This document shows, piece by piece, positions 24,954 to 33,639 of a stretch of DNA of 64,000 nt. A program made the translations under genes and the position numbers. The notes beneath the pieces are model-generated. The model was given only the letters and a program-made list of their open reading frames with translations. It searched no databases and was not told the origin of the DNA. The DNA comes from Paucibacter_B soli (GTDB taxonomy: Bacteria > Pseudomonadota > Gammaproteobacteria > Burkholderiales > Burkholderiaceae_C). Position 1 is the first letter of the stretch; each line of letters opens with the position of its first letter. The DNA lies in the NCBI RefSeq assembly GCF_037482845.1, contig NZ_JBBHJW010000001.1, positions 310,001 to 374,000 of the forward strand. Reading direction: 5' to 3'.

Positions 24954-27900
24954 ATGCTGTCCAAGCTCATCCAATGGTCCGGAAACAATCGCTTCCTGGT
25001 CCTGCTCGCCAGCCTCTTCATCGTCATCGGCGGCGTGGTGGCGCTGCTGAAGACGCCGCTGGACGCCCTGCCGGATCTGTCCGACGTGCAGGTCATCGTC
25101 TACACCGAGTTTCCCGGCCAGGCGCCGCAGGTGGTGGAGGACCAAGTGAGCTACCCGCTCACCACCGCGATGCTGGCGGTGCCGAGGTCCAAGGTGGTGC
25201 GCGGCTTCTCCTTCTTCGGTGCCTCCTTCGTCTATGTGATCTTCGAGGACGGCACCGACATCTACTGGGCGCGCAGCCGCGTGCTGGAGTATCTGAACTT
25301 CGCCGCGAGCCGGCTGCCCAAGGGCGTCTCGCCCGCGCTCGGGCCCGATGCCACCGGCGTCGGCTGGGTCTACCAATACGTGCTGTTGGCCAAGGACCGC
25401 ACGCTCGCCGAGCTGCGCACCATCCAGGACTGGTATCTGCGCTACCAGCTCACCAAGGCGCCCGGCGTGGCCGAGGTGGCCTCGCTGGGCGGCTTTGTGC
25501 AGACCTACCAGGTCACGGTCGATCCGATGAAGCTGCGCAGCTACGGCATCCCGCTGATGAAGGTCGCGCAAATCATCCGCGACTCCAACCGCGACGTGGG
25601 CGGCCGCGTGCTGGAGATGGCCGAGACCGAATTCATGGTGCGCGGCCGCGGCTATCTGCGCGGCAAGGGCGACATCGAGGCCCTGGTGCTGAAGAGCGAG
25701 GGCGGCACGCCGGTGCTGATACGCGATGTGGCGCACGTCGAGCTGGCGCCCGATGAGCGGCGCGGCCTGTCCGAGCTGAACGGCGAGGGCGAGGTGGTCT
25801 CGGGCATCGCGATGTCGCGCTTCGGCCAGAACGCGCTGGAGGTGATACACAACATCAAGGCCAAGGTGGCCGAGGTCTCGGCGGGCCTGCCGGAGGGCGT
25901 GTCCATACAGGCCGTCTACGACCGCTCGGAGCTGATCCATCGGGCCATCGCCACGCTCACGCGCACCCTGGCAGAGGAGAGCCTGATCGTCGCCGCGGTC
26001 TGCATCGTGTTCCTGATGCATCTGCGCTCGGCGCTGGTCGCCATCCTGATGCTGCCGGTGGGGGTGCTGATCGCCTTCATCGCGATGCAGCTGCTGGGCA
26101 TGAACTCCAACCTCATGAGCCTGGGCGGCATCGCCATCGCCATCGGCGCGATGGTGGACGCCGCCATCGTGATGATCGAAAACGCGCACAAGCACCTGGA
26201 GCGGCTGCCGGCCGCGCACACCGCCCGGCAGCGTGCCGACGCGATGCTGGCGGCCTGCCAGGAGGTCGGGCCGGCGCTGTTCTTCTCGCTGCTGATCATC
26301 ACCGTGTCCTTCCTGCCGGTGTTCACGCTCGAATCGCAGGAGGGGCGGCTGTTTGCGCCGCTGGCCTATACCAAGACCTTCGCGATGGCCGGCGCGGCCC
26401 TGCTGTCGGTGACCCTGGTGCCGGTGCTGATGCTGCTGTTCATCCGCGGCAGCGTCATGCCGGAAGCAAAGAACCCGCTGAACCGCCTGCTGATCTGGAT
26501 CTACCGCCCAATCATCGCCGGCGTTATGCGCTGGAAGAAGCTGACGATTGCGCTGGCGCTGCTCGCGCTGGCCGCCAGCTATTTCCCCGCCGCGCGGCTG
26601 GGCAGCGAGTTCATGCCCACGCTCGACGAGGGCACGCTGCTCTATATGCCGGCCTCGCTGCCGGGCATGTCCATCACCAAGGCGGCCGAGCTGATGCAGA
26701 CCCAGGACAAGATCATCAAGAGCTTCCCCGAGGTGGCCTCGGTCTATGGCAAGGCGGGGCGTGCCAACACCGCCACCGACCCCGCGCCGATCGAGATGTT
26801 CGAGACCGTCATCAACCTCAAGCCGCAGCAGGATTGGCGGCCCGGCATGACGACCGACAAGCTGATCGCCGAGCTGGACCAGGCGCTGCAATTCCCGGGC
26901 GTGTCGAATGCCTGGACCATGCCGATCAAGGCGCGCATCGACATGCTCTCCACCGGCATACGCACGCCCATAGGCATCAAGGTGTTCGGCAAGGACCTGG
27001 GCGAGATGGAAAAGCTCGCGCAGCAGATCGAGGCCGTGGTCAAGCGCGTGCCCGGCACGACCTCCGCCTTCGCGGAGCGGCTCACCGGCGGCAGCTATCT
27101 GGACATCGAGCCGGATCGCGAGGCCCTGGCACGCTACGGCCTGTCGGTAGGTGAACTGCTGGACGTGATCGGCAGCGCGCTCGGCGGCGAGCTGGTCACC
27201 ACCACGGTCGAGGGGCGCGAACGCTTCGGCGTGACGGTGCGTTATCCGCGCGAGCTGCGCAGCCACCCCGAACAGATCGCGCGCGAGGTGCTGGTGCCCG
27301 TCATGGGCGGCGCCATGCTGCCGCTGGGTCAACTGGCCCGGGTGAGCGTGGCGCGCGGCGCGCCGGGCATACGCACCGAGAACGCCCTGCTGTCGGCCTA
27401 TGTCTTCGTCGACATCCGCGGGCGCGACATCGGCTCCTACGTGGCCGACGCCCGCAAGGCGGTGGCCGAGCAAGTGAAGTTCCCGCCCGGCTATTACATC
27501 TCCTGGAGCGGCCAGTTCGAGTACATGGAGCGCGCCATCCAGAAGATGAAGCTCGTCATCCCGGTGACGCTGCTGACCATCTTCCTGCTGCTCCACCTGA
27601 ACTTCCGGCGCCTCACCGAGACCCTGATCGTGATGCTCTCGGTGCCCTTCGCCCTGGTGGGCGGGGTCTGGCTGATGTGGTGGCTGGGTTACAACCTCTC
27701 GGTGGCGGTGGCGGTGGGCTTCATCGCCCTGGCCGGCGTGGCCGCCGAGACCGGGGTGGTGATGCTGATCTACCTGGACCATGCCTGGCGCGATGCCCAG
27801 GCGCGCTGCGCGGCCGCGGGGCGCGCAGCCGGTGCGGCCGAGCTTTATGCCGCGGTGATGGAGGGCGCGGTGGAGCGGGTGCGGCCCAAGATGATGACGG

Positions 27901-28097
27901 TGGTGGCCATCATGGCCGGCCTGCTGCCCATCATGTGGGGCAGCGGCGCCGGCTCCGAGGTGATGAGCCGCATCGCCGCGCCCATGGTGGGCGGCATGAT
28001 CTCCTCCACCGTGCTGACGCTGGCGGTGATACCGGCGCTGTATGCGCTGGTGAAGCAATGGGGATTGACGCGAGCAAGGCCCAACGGCCAAGCTTGA
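24954..28097 (+). CDS. cusA: Heavy-metal RND efflux pump CusA
   Basis: The 1047-residue inner-membrane pump has the RND layout: one N-terminal helix, a large periplasmic loop, six helices, a second loop and five more helices. Its HME-type signatures include ALPDLSDVQVIVYTEFPGQA near the start, GGIAIAIGAMVDAAIVMIEN in helix 4 and GFIALAGVAAETGVVMLIYL near the end. It should drive Cu(I)/Ag(I) export by proton flow through CusB and CusC. AGGAG precedes its ATG; the gap to cusB is 15 nt. Confidence 0.92.
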   Translation: MLSKLIQWSGNNRFLVLLASLFIVIGGVVALLKTPLDALPDLSDVQVIVYTEFPGQAPQVVEDQVSYPLTTAMLAVPRSKVVRGFSFFGASFVYVIFEDGTDIYWARSRVLEYLNFAASRLPKGVSPALGPDATGVGWVYQYVLLAKDRTLAELRTIQDWYLRYQLTKAPGVAEVASLGGFVQTYQVTVDPMKLRSYGIPLMKVAQIIRDSNRDVGGRVLEMAETEFMVRGRGYLRGKGDIEALVLKSEGGTPVLIRDVAHVELAPDERRGLSELNGEGEVVSGIAMSRFGQNALEVIHNIKAKVAEVSAGLPEGVSIQAVYDRSELIHRAIATLTRTLAEESLIVAAVCIVFLMHLRSALVAILMLPVGVLIAFIAMQLLGMNSNLMSLGGIAIAIGAMVDAAIVMIENAHKHLERLPAAHTARQRADAMLAACQEVGPALFFSLLIITVSFLPVFTLESQEGRLFAPLAYTKTFAMAGAALLSVTLVPVLMLLFIRGSVMPEAKNPLNRLLIWIYRPIIAGVMRWKKLTIALALLALAASYFPAARLGSEFMPTLDEGTLLYMPASLPGMSITKAAELMQTQDKIIKSFPEVASVYGKAGRANTATDPAPIEMFETVINLKPQQDWRPGMTTDKLIAELDQALQFPGVSNAWTMPIKARIDMLSTGIRTPIGIKVFGKDLGEMEKLAQQIEAVVKRVPGTTSAFAERLTGGSYLDIEPDREALARYGLSVGELLDVIGSALGGELVTTTVEGRERFGVTVRYPRELRSHPEQIAREVLVPVMGGAMLPLGQLARVSVARGAPGIRTENALLSAYVFVDIRGRDIGSYVADARKAVAEQVKFPPGYYISWSGQFEYMERAIQKMKLVIPVTLLTIFLLLHLNFRRLTETLIVMLSVPFALVGGVWLMWWLGYNLSVAVAVGFIALAGVAAETGVVMLIYLDHAWRDAQARCAAAGRAAGAAELYAAVMEGAVERVRPKMMTVVAIMAGLLPIMWGSGAGSEVMSRIAAPMVGGMISSTVLTLAVIPALYALVKQWGLTRARPNGQA

Positions 28098-28126
28098 TCA
28101 AGCAAGCAAGCTCGCCGGGAGTCGCC

Positions 28127-29425
28127 ATGTCACATCCGCACATCGTCATCATCGCCCTGCTGGGCGCCCTGCCCCTTGCCGCCGCGGCGCAGGGCCAAAG
28201 CGCGCAAGTCGTCAAGCCGCCGCAGGTCCAGGCCTGGATAGACCTGGCCACCTTCAGCGGCATGGGCATGGGCGCGGGCGGCGGCCATCCGATGGCGGTG
28301 CTGGGTGGGATGTTCGGCGGCGGCGGCAGCGCCAAGAAGGACGAGGCCAACCGCTTCGGCCAGACCCAGGCCATGGCCGCAGGCCGCTGGATGGACGTGA
28401 CGCTCTACAGCCGCGCCAACCCCAGGCTGGCCGAGGCCCAGCTCAGCGTGCCGGCCGGCATGCTGATGAGCCCGGCGCTCAGGCTGCAAAGCCCGCCTGA
28501 GGTACGCGCCGCGCCGCCCGATCCGGGTGACGAGCGCGTCGTCGAGCCCGAGCAGGAACAGCAGCGGCCCAAGGGCAGGATGCTGCTCTACTGGGGCTGC
28601 GGCGAGACGGTGCGCGCGGGCCAGCCGCGCGTGATCGATTTCGCCACGGCCAGCCCGGCCGAGCTGGCCAGGCTGTTTCAGTCGCGCCGCGCCACCCAGC
28701 GCGGCAGCCATGCCGCCAGCGGCCGCCCGCTCTGGCCCAGCCGCGACGACACCCGCATGATCCCCGCCGCGGCCTCGCTGGTGGGCGAGCATGGCTTCAG
28801 CGCCGCCGGCTTTTTGCCCGAGGGCATGTTCCGCTTCCAGATCCCGGCCACGCAGGACCTGATGCCCGCCATCGCGCTCAAGCAGCAGGAACGGCAGGGT
28901 GCCACGCATCTGGAGTGGCAGGCCCTGCCGACGGCGCGCGCCTACTTCATCTCGGCGATGGGCGCGCGCGACCAGGACGAGATGGTGATCTGGACCAGCA
29001 GCGAGCAGCCCGATATGGGCTTCGGCCTGCAGGATTACCAGACCAATGCCGCGGTGGACCGCTGGCTCAAGGAGCAGGTGCTGCTGGCCCCGCAGACCAC
29101 GCGCTGCAGCGTGCCCAAGGGCGTGTTTGGTGGCGGCGGTGGCGCGATGCTGCGCATGATTGCCTATGGCAGCGAGCTGAACCTTGCGCATCCGCCGCGC
29201 CCCAGCGATGTGAAGCTGCCCTGGGAACCGCAATGGGCGCTGAAGCTGCGCCTCAAGTCGGTGGCCTCGGCCATGCTGGGCATGGACATGGGCGAGATGA
29301 TGATGATGGAGCAGGAGCAGCGCGGGCAGCCGGCCAAGGGCGAGGATGCCGATGAAGCGGCCAAGCAGCCGCCGGCCAAAAAACCGGGTGTCGCCGATGT
29401 GCTGAAGGGTTTGTTCGGTCGCTGA
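28127..29425 (+). CDS. Met-rich periplasmic protein next to cusA
   Basis: The 432-residue protein has a signal peptide (IVIIALLGALPLAAAAQ). Two Met-rich stretches, FSGMGMGAGGGHPMAVLGGM near the N-terminus and MLGMDMGEMMMMEQEQ near the C-terminus, resemble Cu(I)/Ag(I)-binding methionine motifs. Between them are ordered domains (MLLYWGCGETVRAGQPRVID, ARAYFISAMGARDQDEMVIW) that I cannot place in a family. It begins 29 nt after cusA and is probably the last gene of the Cus operon. A metal-buffering role is inference. Confidence 0.7.
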   Translation: MSHPHIVIIALLGALPLAAAAQGQSAQVVKPPQVQAWIDLATFSGMGMGAGGGHPMAVLGGMFGGGGSAKKDEANRFGQTQAMAAGRWMDVTLYSRANPRLAEAQLSVPAGMLMSPALRLQSPPEVRAAPPDPGDERVVEPEQEQQRPKGRMLLYWGCGETVRAGQPRVIDFATASPAELARLFQSRRATQRGSHAASGRPLWPSRDDTRMIPAAASLVGEHGFSAAGFLPEGMFRFQIPATQDLMPAIALKQQERQGATHLEWQALPTARAYFISAMGARDQDEMVIWTSSEQPDMGFGLQDYQTNAAVDRWLKEQVLLAPQTTRCSVPKGVFGGGGGAMLRMIAYGSELNLAHPPRPSDVKLPWEPQWALKLRLKSVASAMLGMDMGEMMMMEQEQRGQPAKGEDADEAAKQPPAKKPGVADVLKGLFGR

Positions 29426-29667
29426 GGCGGGACCGAGCTTGAGCCCTGCGGCTCAAGCGACGCCCGCCGAAGGACTCGGCGCCTGCCCGCGCCGGGGCTG
29501 AGGCGGGACCGAGCTTGAGCCCTGCGGCTCAAGCGACGCCCGCCGAAGGACTCGGCGCCTGCCCGCGCCGGGGCTGAGGCGGGACCGAGCTTGAGCCCTG
29601 CGGCTCAGGCGACGCCGGCCGAAGGACCCGGCGCCTGCCAGCGCCGAGTCTGAGCCCCGCGCCTCAG
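29422..29667. repeat. Tandem repeat, 3 x 76 bp, each unit with two hairpins
   Basis: Units begin at 29422, 29498 and 29574; the first two are identical and the third has a few changes. A partial fourth unit runs to 29667. Each unit holds a 9-bp stem (GCTTGAGCC / GGCTCAAGC, loop CTGC) inside an outer GGCGGG/CCCGCC stem, and a second hairpin CGGCGC/GCGCCG. The array fills the gap between the convergent ends of the Met-rich gene and the copolymerase gene and overlaps the first stop. A bidirectional terminator or REP/BIME-like element fits. Confidence 0.85.
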
Positions 29668-31658
29668 TCGCGCAGGGCCGGCAGCAAGGCTTCGATGTCC
29701 TCGACGCCACGCCGCTCGCTGGCGGGCGCCAGCGGAGCCAGGGCGTTCAGTGCCTCGCTGCTGAGCCGGCCCACCAACTGGCCCAGCTCGCTGAAGCGCA
29801 GGCCCTGGCGCACCAGGAAGGCGATATAGCTGTGGCGCAGCGCCTCGGGCGTGAGGGCGCCCGCGCCATCCAGCTGGGCATCGTGCGCGGTGGCGGCGAC
29901 GATCATGCGCAGCTCGTCGGCCTGCAGGGCCCGGCCCGCCGCGTTCTGTAGCAGCGGAAGCTCGGGCGCGCCAGCGGCATTCAGCGCCCAGGCCGCGCGC
30001 AGGGGCGCCGCCAGCGGCAGGCGGCGCGCGTCGGCGCCCGGCACCTGCAGCTGGCCGCGCTTGGCATCCACATGCTGCAGCTGCAGGGCCAGCGACTCCT
30101 CCACCGTCAGGCCGCACAAGAGCGCCGCCAGCACCGGCCGGTGCTCGGGCGTGGCGGCTGCCAGCAGTTGGGCGATCTCCTCGGCGCGCAGCTCGCGCGG
30201 CAGCGCCTGCGCCAGCAGCGCGCGCTCGGGCGCGGCCGCCAGCGGCGCCGGCGCATGCACCACCGGCAGGCCCATCATGGGCTGGGGGATCACCACCGTG
30301 GTGGCCAGCGGCGCGGGCGCCTCGCTGCGGTTGAAGAACTCGAAGAACCAAACCGCCAGAAATCCCAGCAGCAGCGCGCCCGCCAGCACCAGGCCGGCAT
30401 CGCGCCAATAGGCCGGGCTGCTGGGCGCCGCGGGCGTGACCGCCGGCTCCAGCACCAAGAGTTGCGGGCGCCGCGCGCGCTCGCTGGACTCCAGCGCCAG
30501 CAGTTTCTGGCGCGCTGCCTGCAGCAATTGCTCCAGGCCATGGACCTCGGCCTGCATGACCTGGTAGGCGCCCAGCTGCTGGCTGGCGGACTGCAGCTCC
30601 TGGCGATCGCCGCCCAGCTGCTGCTGCAGGCGCTGCACCGTGGCCCGGGTGGAGGCCAGCTCCTCGCGCGCCTCGGCCAGCGCCATCTGCTGCGACCTGC
30701 CGCGCTCGCTCTCGAGCTGCTGCTCGAGATTGGCGATGCGCGCCTTCAGCGCGCGCGCGCTGGGGTCCATGTCCAGGTATTGCGGCGTGTACTGGCGCTC
30801 CATGCCGCGCCAATCCTCGCGCGCCTGCGAGAGCCGCGCCTCCAGGCCGGCCACCGTGGGATTGTCGCGCGCCTGGGGCAGGCGCTTGCCCTGGGCCACG
30901 GCCTGCTCCAGCGCCGCCACCTTGCCCTCGCTCACCGCCTGGCGGTCGTTGGCCTGCTGCAGCGAGAGGTTCAGGCCCTTGAGGCGTGCGAGTGCCTGGT
31001 TTTCGTCGCGCTCGCTGGAGACGATGCGATTGCGCTGCCGGTAGCCCTCGGCGGCCTGGCGCTGCTGGGCCAGCCTGGCCTCGATCACGCGGATCTCCTC
31101 GCGCGCCGCATCCAGCTTCTCGTTCGAGGCCAGGCTGCCGCTCTCGCTCTGAGCGCGCCGGTACACCTCCACCAGGGTGTTGACCAGGGGCGCCACCAGC
31201 GCGGCATCCGGGCTCTGCGCCTGCAGCTGCAGCAGCTGGCTGTCGGCCACCGGCCGCACCGAGAGCAGCTGCTGCACCGCCAGCACCGGGTCATCCGCCC
31301 CCGGCTTGATCAGCCCCTGGGCGCTGAGCTGCTCCACCGCCTGCTGCACCAGGGCGCGGCTGCGCAGGATCTCGCCCTCCAGCTGCAGCGCCGGCGCCAC
31401 CGGCGTCAGCGTCGCCGCGGCCGAGGCCGCGCCCGCCACCAGGCCCGGCGCCGGGATGATCTGCAGCTTGGCACTGGCCGTGTAGACGGCGCTGCGCATG
31501 AAATCCAGCCCCAGGCCCAGCAGCAGGCCGAGGCCGAACACCAGCGCAAAGACCTGGAGACGGCGGCGCATCGCCAGGCTGCGCGGCGCCGGCCCGCCAA
31601 GGCCGGTGTGATGGTGAAGATGGTGCAGGCTGGCCGCGTGAAGGGTGCGATGAGGCAT
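29664..31658 (-). CDS. Wzz/GumC-type polysaccharide copolymerase with recombinase-like C-terminal domain
   Basis: From ATG 31658 the protein has 664 residues (an upstream start at 31727 is possible). Order: His-rich cytoplasmic N-tail, TM1 (about 34-54), Wzz domain, long periplasmic coiled coil (about 175-400), TM2 (about 421-442), then about 220 cytoplasmic residues. In GumC/Wzc relatives this end is absent or a tyrosine kinase. Here it resembles a tyrosine recombinase: LRAEEIAQLLAAATPEHR, VLAALLCGLTVEESLALQL, QLQVPGADARRLPL and TPEALRHSYIAFLVRQG with LGQLVGR. Catalysis looks lost: GLR is GLT, the HxxR His is Glu, LGH is VGR, and no Tyr nucleophile is seen. No polysaccharide genes adjoin it. 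Confidence 0.85.
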   Translation of the reverse strand: MPHRTLHAASLHHLHHHTGLGGPAPRSLAMRRRLQVFALVFGLGLLLGLGLDFMRSAVYTASAKLQIIPAPGLVAGAASAAATLTPVAPALQLEGEILRSRALVQQAVEQLSAQGLIKPGADDPVLAVQQLLSVRPVADSQLLQLQAQSPDAALVAPLVNTLVEVYRRAQSESGSLASNEKLDAAREEIRVIEARLAQQRQAAEGYRQRNRIVSSERDENQALARLKGLNLSLQQANDRQAVSEGKVAALEQAVAQGKRLPQARDNPTVAGLEARLSQAREDWRGMERQYTPQYLDMDPSARALKARIANLEQQLESERGRSQQMALAEAREELASTRATVQRLQQQLGGDRQELQSASQQLGAYQVMQAEVHGLEQLLQAARQKLLALESSERARRPQLLVLEPAVTPAAPSSPAYWRDAGLVLAGALLLGFLAVWFFEFFNRSEAPAPLATTVVIPQPMMGLPVVHAPAPLAAAPERALLAQALPRELRAEEIAQLLAAATPEHRPVLAALLCGLTVEESLALQLQHVDAKRGQLQVPGADARRLPLAAPLRAAWALNAAGAPELPLLQNAAGRALQADELRMIVAATAHDAQLDGAGALTPEALRHSYIAFLVRQGLRFSELGQLVGRLSSEALNALAPLAPASERRGVEDIEALLPALRD

Positions 31659-31802
31659 GGAAGAAGGCGCTTTCTGCGGGCGGCCCGGAGCGGGCGCGTA
31701 GGCGCGACTATAGACAAGCGTCGACATTGATGTTCGTCATGTCACAAGGTCTGGCGCGGGCGAAGAATCGGCAGCACCCATTCAGGGGGAGTGCAGCCCA
31801 TC

Positions 31803-32399
31803 ATGTTGCAGATCCGTATTCACGGCCGTGGTGGCCAGGGCGTGGTGACGGCGGCCGAGCTGCTGTCGCTCGCCGCCTTCGAGCAGGGCCGCCATGCCCA
31901 GGCCTTTCCCAGCTTCGGCTCGGAGCGCACCGGCGCGCCGGTGGTGGCCTTTTGCCGCATCGCCGAGCGCGAGATCCGCCTGCGTGAGCCCATCCTGGCG
32001 CCCGACGTGCTGATCGTGCAGGACCCGACGCTCTTGCACCAGGTGGACGTGTTCCAGGGTCTCAAGCCCGATGGCTATGTGTTGATCAACAGCCGGCGCA
32101 GCTTCGACGAACTGGGCCTGGCCGAGGTGGCGGCGCGCTTCCTTTTCCACGAGCGCCTCACCACCGTGCCGGCCACCGAGATCGCGCTCAAGCACCTGGG
32201 CCGGCCCCTGCCCAACGCGGTGCTGCTGGGCGGCTTTGCGGCGCTCTCGGGCCTGGTGTCGCTGGCGGCGGTGTCGCATGCCATCCGTGACAAGTTCAGC
32301 GGCAAGCTGGCCGACGCAAACATCGCCGCGGCCGCCGAGGCCTTCGAGTTCGTCCGCCAGGAAATGCAGGAGCTTGCGCGCCATGTTGAAGCAATGTGA
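31803..32399 (+). CDS. 2-oxoacid (pyruvate):ferredoxin oxidoreductase, gamma subunit
   Basis: The product of about 198 residues has the gamma-subunit pattern IRIHGRGGQGVVTAAELLS, PSFGSERTGAPV and LLGGFAAL. The gamma subunit helps bind CoA in pyruvate:ferredoxin oxidoreductases. ATG 31803 lies 12 nt after GGGGGA; GTG 31791 is an alternative. It is the first of four overlapping genes. It is divergent from the copolymerase gene; the intergenic region is about 140 bp. Confidence 0.9.
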   Translation: MLQIRIHGRGGQGVVTAAELLSLAAFEQGRHAQAFPSFGSERTGAPVVAFCRIAEREIRLREPILAPDVLIVQDPTLLHQVDVFQGLKPDGYVLINSRRSFDELGLAEVAARFLFHERLTTVPATEIALKHLGRPLPNAVLLGGFAALSGLVSLAAVSHAIRDKFSGKLADANIAAAAEAFEFVRQEMQELARHVEAM

Positions 32400-33639
32400 A
32401 GGCTCGCAGGCCGTGGCGGAAGCGGTGGCGCTGTGCCGCCCCGAGGTGATCTGCGCCTACCCGATCTCGCCGCAGACGCATATCGTCGAGGGCCTCGGCG
32501 AGCTGGTGAAGGACGGCAGGCTCAGCCCTTGTGAATTCATCAATGTGGAGAGCGAGTTCGCGGCCATGAGCGTGGCCATCGGCGCCTCGGCGGCGGGCGC
32601 GCGCAGCTACACCGCCACCGCCAGCCAGGGCCTGCTCTTCATGGCCGAGGCGGTCTACAACGCCTCGGGCCTGGGCCTGCCGATCGTGATGACGGTGGCC
32701 AACCGCGCCATCGGCGCGCCCATCAATATCTGGAACGACCACAGCGACGCCATGAGCCAGCGCGACTGCGGCTGGATCCAGCTCTTCGCCGAAACCAACC
32801 AGGAGGCGCTGGACCTGCATATCCAGGCCTTCAAGCTGGCCGAGGAACTCTCGATGCCGGTGATGGTGTGCATGGACGGCTTCATCCTCACCCATGCCTA
32901 CGAGCGCGTGGACATGCCGGCGCAGCAGGAGGTCGACGCCTTCCTGCCTCCCTACGAGCCGCGCCAGCTGCTGGACCCGGCCGAACCGGTGTCGATCGGC
33001 GCGATGGTCGGGCCCGAGGCCTTCATGGAGGTGCGCTATCTGGCGCATGCCAAGCAGCTGATGGCGCTGGAGCTGATCCCGCGCATCGCCGAGGAATTCG
33101 CGGCGCGCTTCGGCCGCGCCTCGGGCGGCCTGCTGCGCGGCTACCGCTGCGAGGACGCGGACACCATCGTGGTGGCGCTGGGCTCGGTGCTGGGCACGCT
33201 CAAGGACACGGTGGACGAGCTGCGCGAACGCGATGGCCAGCGCATCGGCGTGCTGGGCATCCATTCCTTCCGCCCCTTCCCGCTCGCCGCGGTGCGCGCC
33301 GCGCTGCAGGGCGCGCAGCGCGTGGTGGTGCTGGAGAAGAGCTTCTCGGTGGGCCTGGGCGGCGTGGTCTCCACCGACGTGCGCCTGGCGCTCTCGGGCC
33401 TGCAACTGCACGGTTATACCGTGGTGGCCGGCCTGGGCGGGCGCGCCATCACCCAGGCCTCGCTGCAGCGCATGCTGCTGCAGGCGGTGGCCGATTCGCT
33501 GCCGCCGCTGAGCTTCCTGGACCTGGACGAAGGCATCGTGCAGCGCCAGCTGCAGCGCGAGGCGCAGATGCGGCGCAGCGGCCCGATTGCCGAGAACCTG
33601 CTGCGCGATCTCGGCACAGTTGCTTCCAAGGTGGCCTGA
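32383..33639 (+). CDS. 2-oxoacid (pyruvate):ferredoxin oxidoreductase, alpha subunit
   Basis: The 418-residue protein starts at ATG 32383, overlapping the gamma gene by 17 nt. It has the alpha-subunit signatures ICAYPISPQTHIVEGLGELV, the FINVESEFAAMSVAIGASAA glutamate region that activates thiamine diphosphate, and SYTATASQGLLFMAEAVYNA. It pairs with the beta subunit to convert pyruvate (or another 2-oxoacid) and CoA to acyl-CoA and CO2. Exact 2-oxoacid preference is not visible. Confidence 0.9.
   Translation: MLKQCEGSQAVAEAVALCRPEVICAYPISPQTHIVEGLGELVKDGRLSPCEFINVESEFAAMSVAIGASAAGARSYTATASQGLLFMAEAVYNASGLGLPIVMTVANRAIGAPINIWNDHSDAMSQRDCGWIQLFAETNQEALDLHIQAFKLAEELSMPVMVCMDGFILTHAYERVDMPAQQEVDAFLPPYEPRQLLDPAEPVSIGAMVGPEAFMEVRYLAHAKQLMALELIPRIAEEFAARFGRASGGLLRGYRCEDADTIVVALGSVLGTLKDTVDELRERDGQRIGVLGIHSFRPFPLAAVRAALQGAQRVVVLEKSFSVGLGGVVSTDVRLALSGLQLHGYTVVAGLGGRAITQASLQRMLLQAVADSLPPLSFLDLDEGIVQRQLQREAQMRRSGPIAENLLRDLGTVASKVA

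Noticed and set aside
23211..28091. A 1626-codon open frame on the minus strand across the Cus genes
   Set aside because: It lies antisense to cusB and cusA, which have clear family motifs. The translation is His/Gln/Arg-rich with no motif, as expected from the complement of GC-rich codons.
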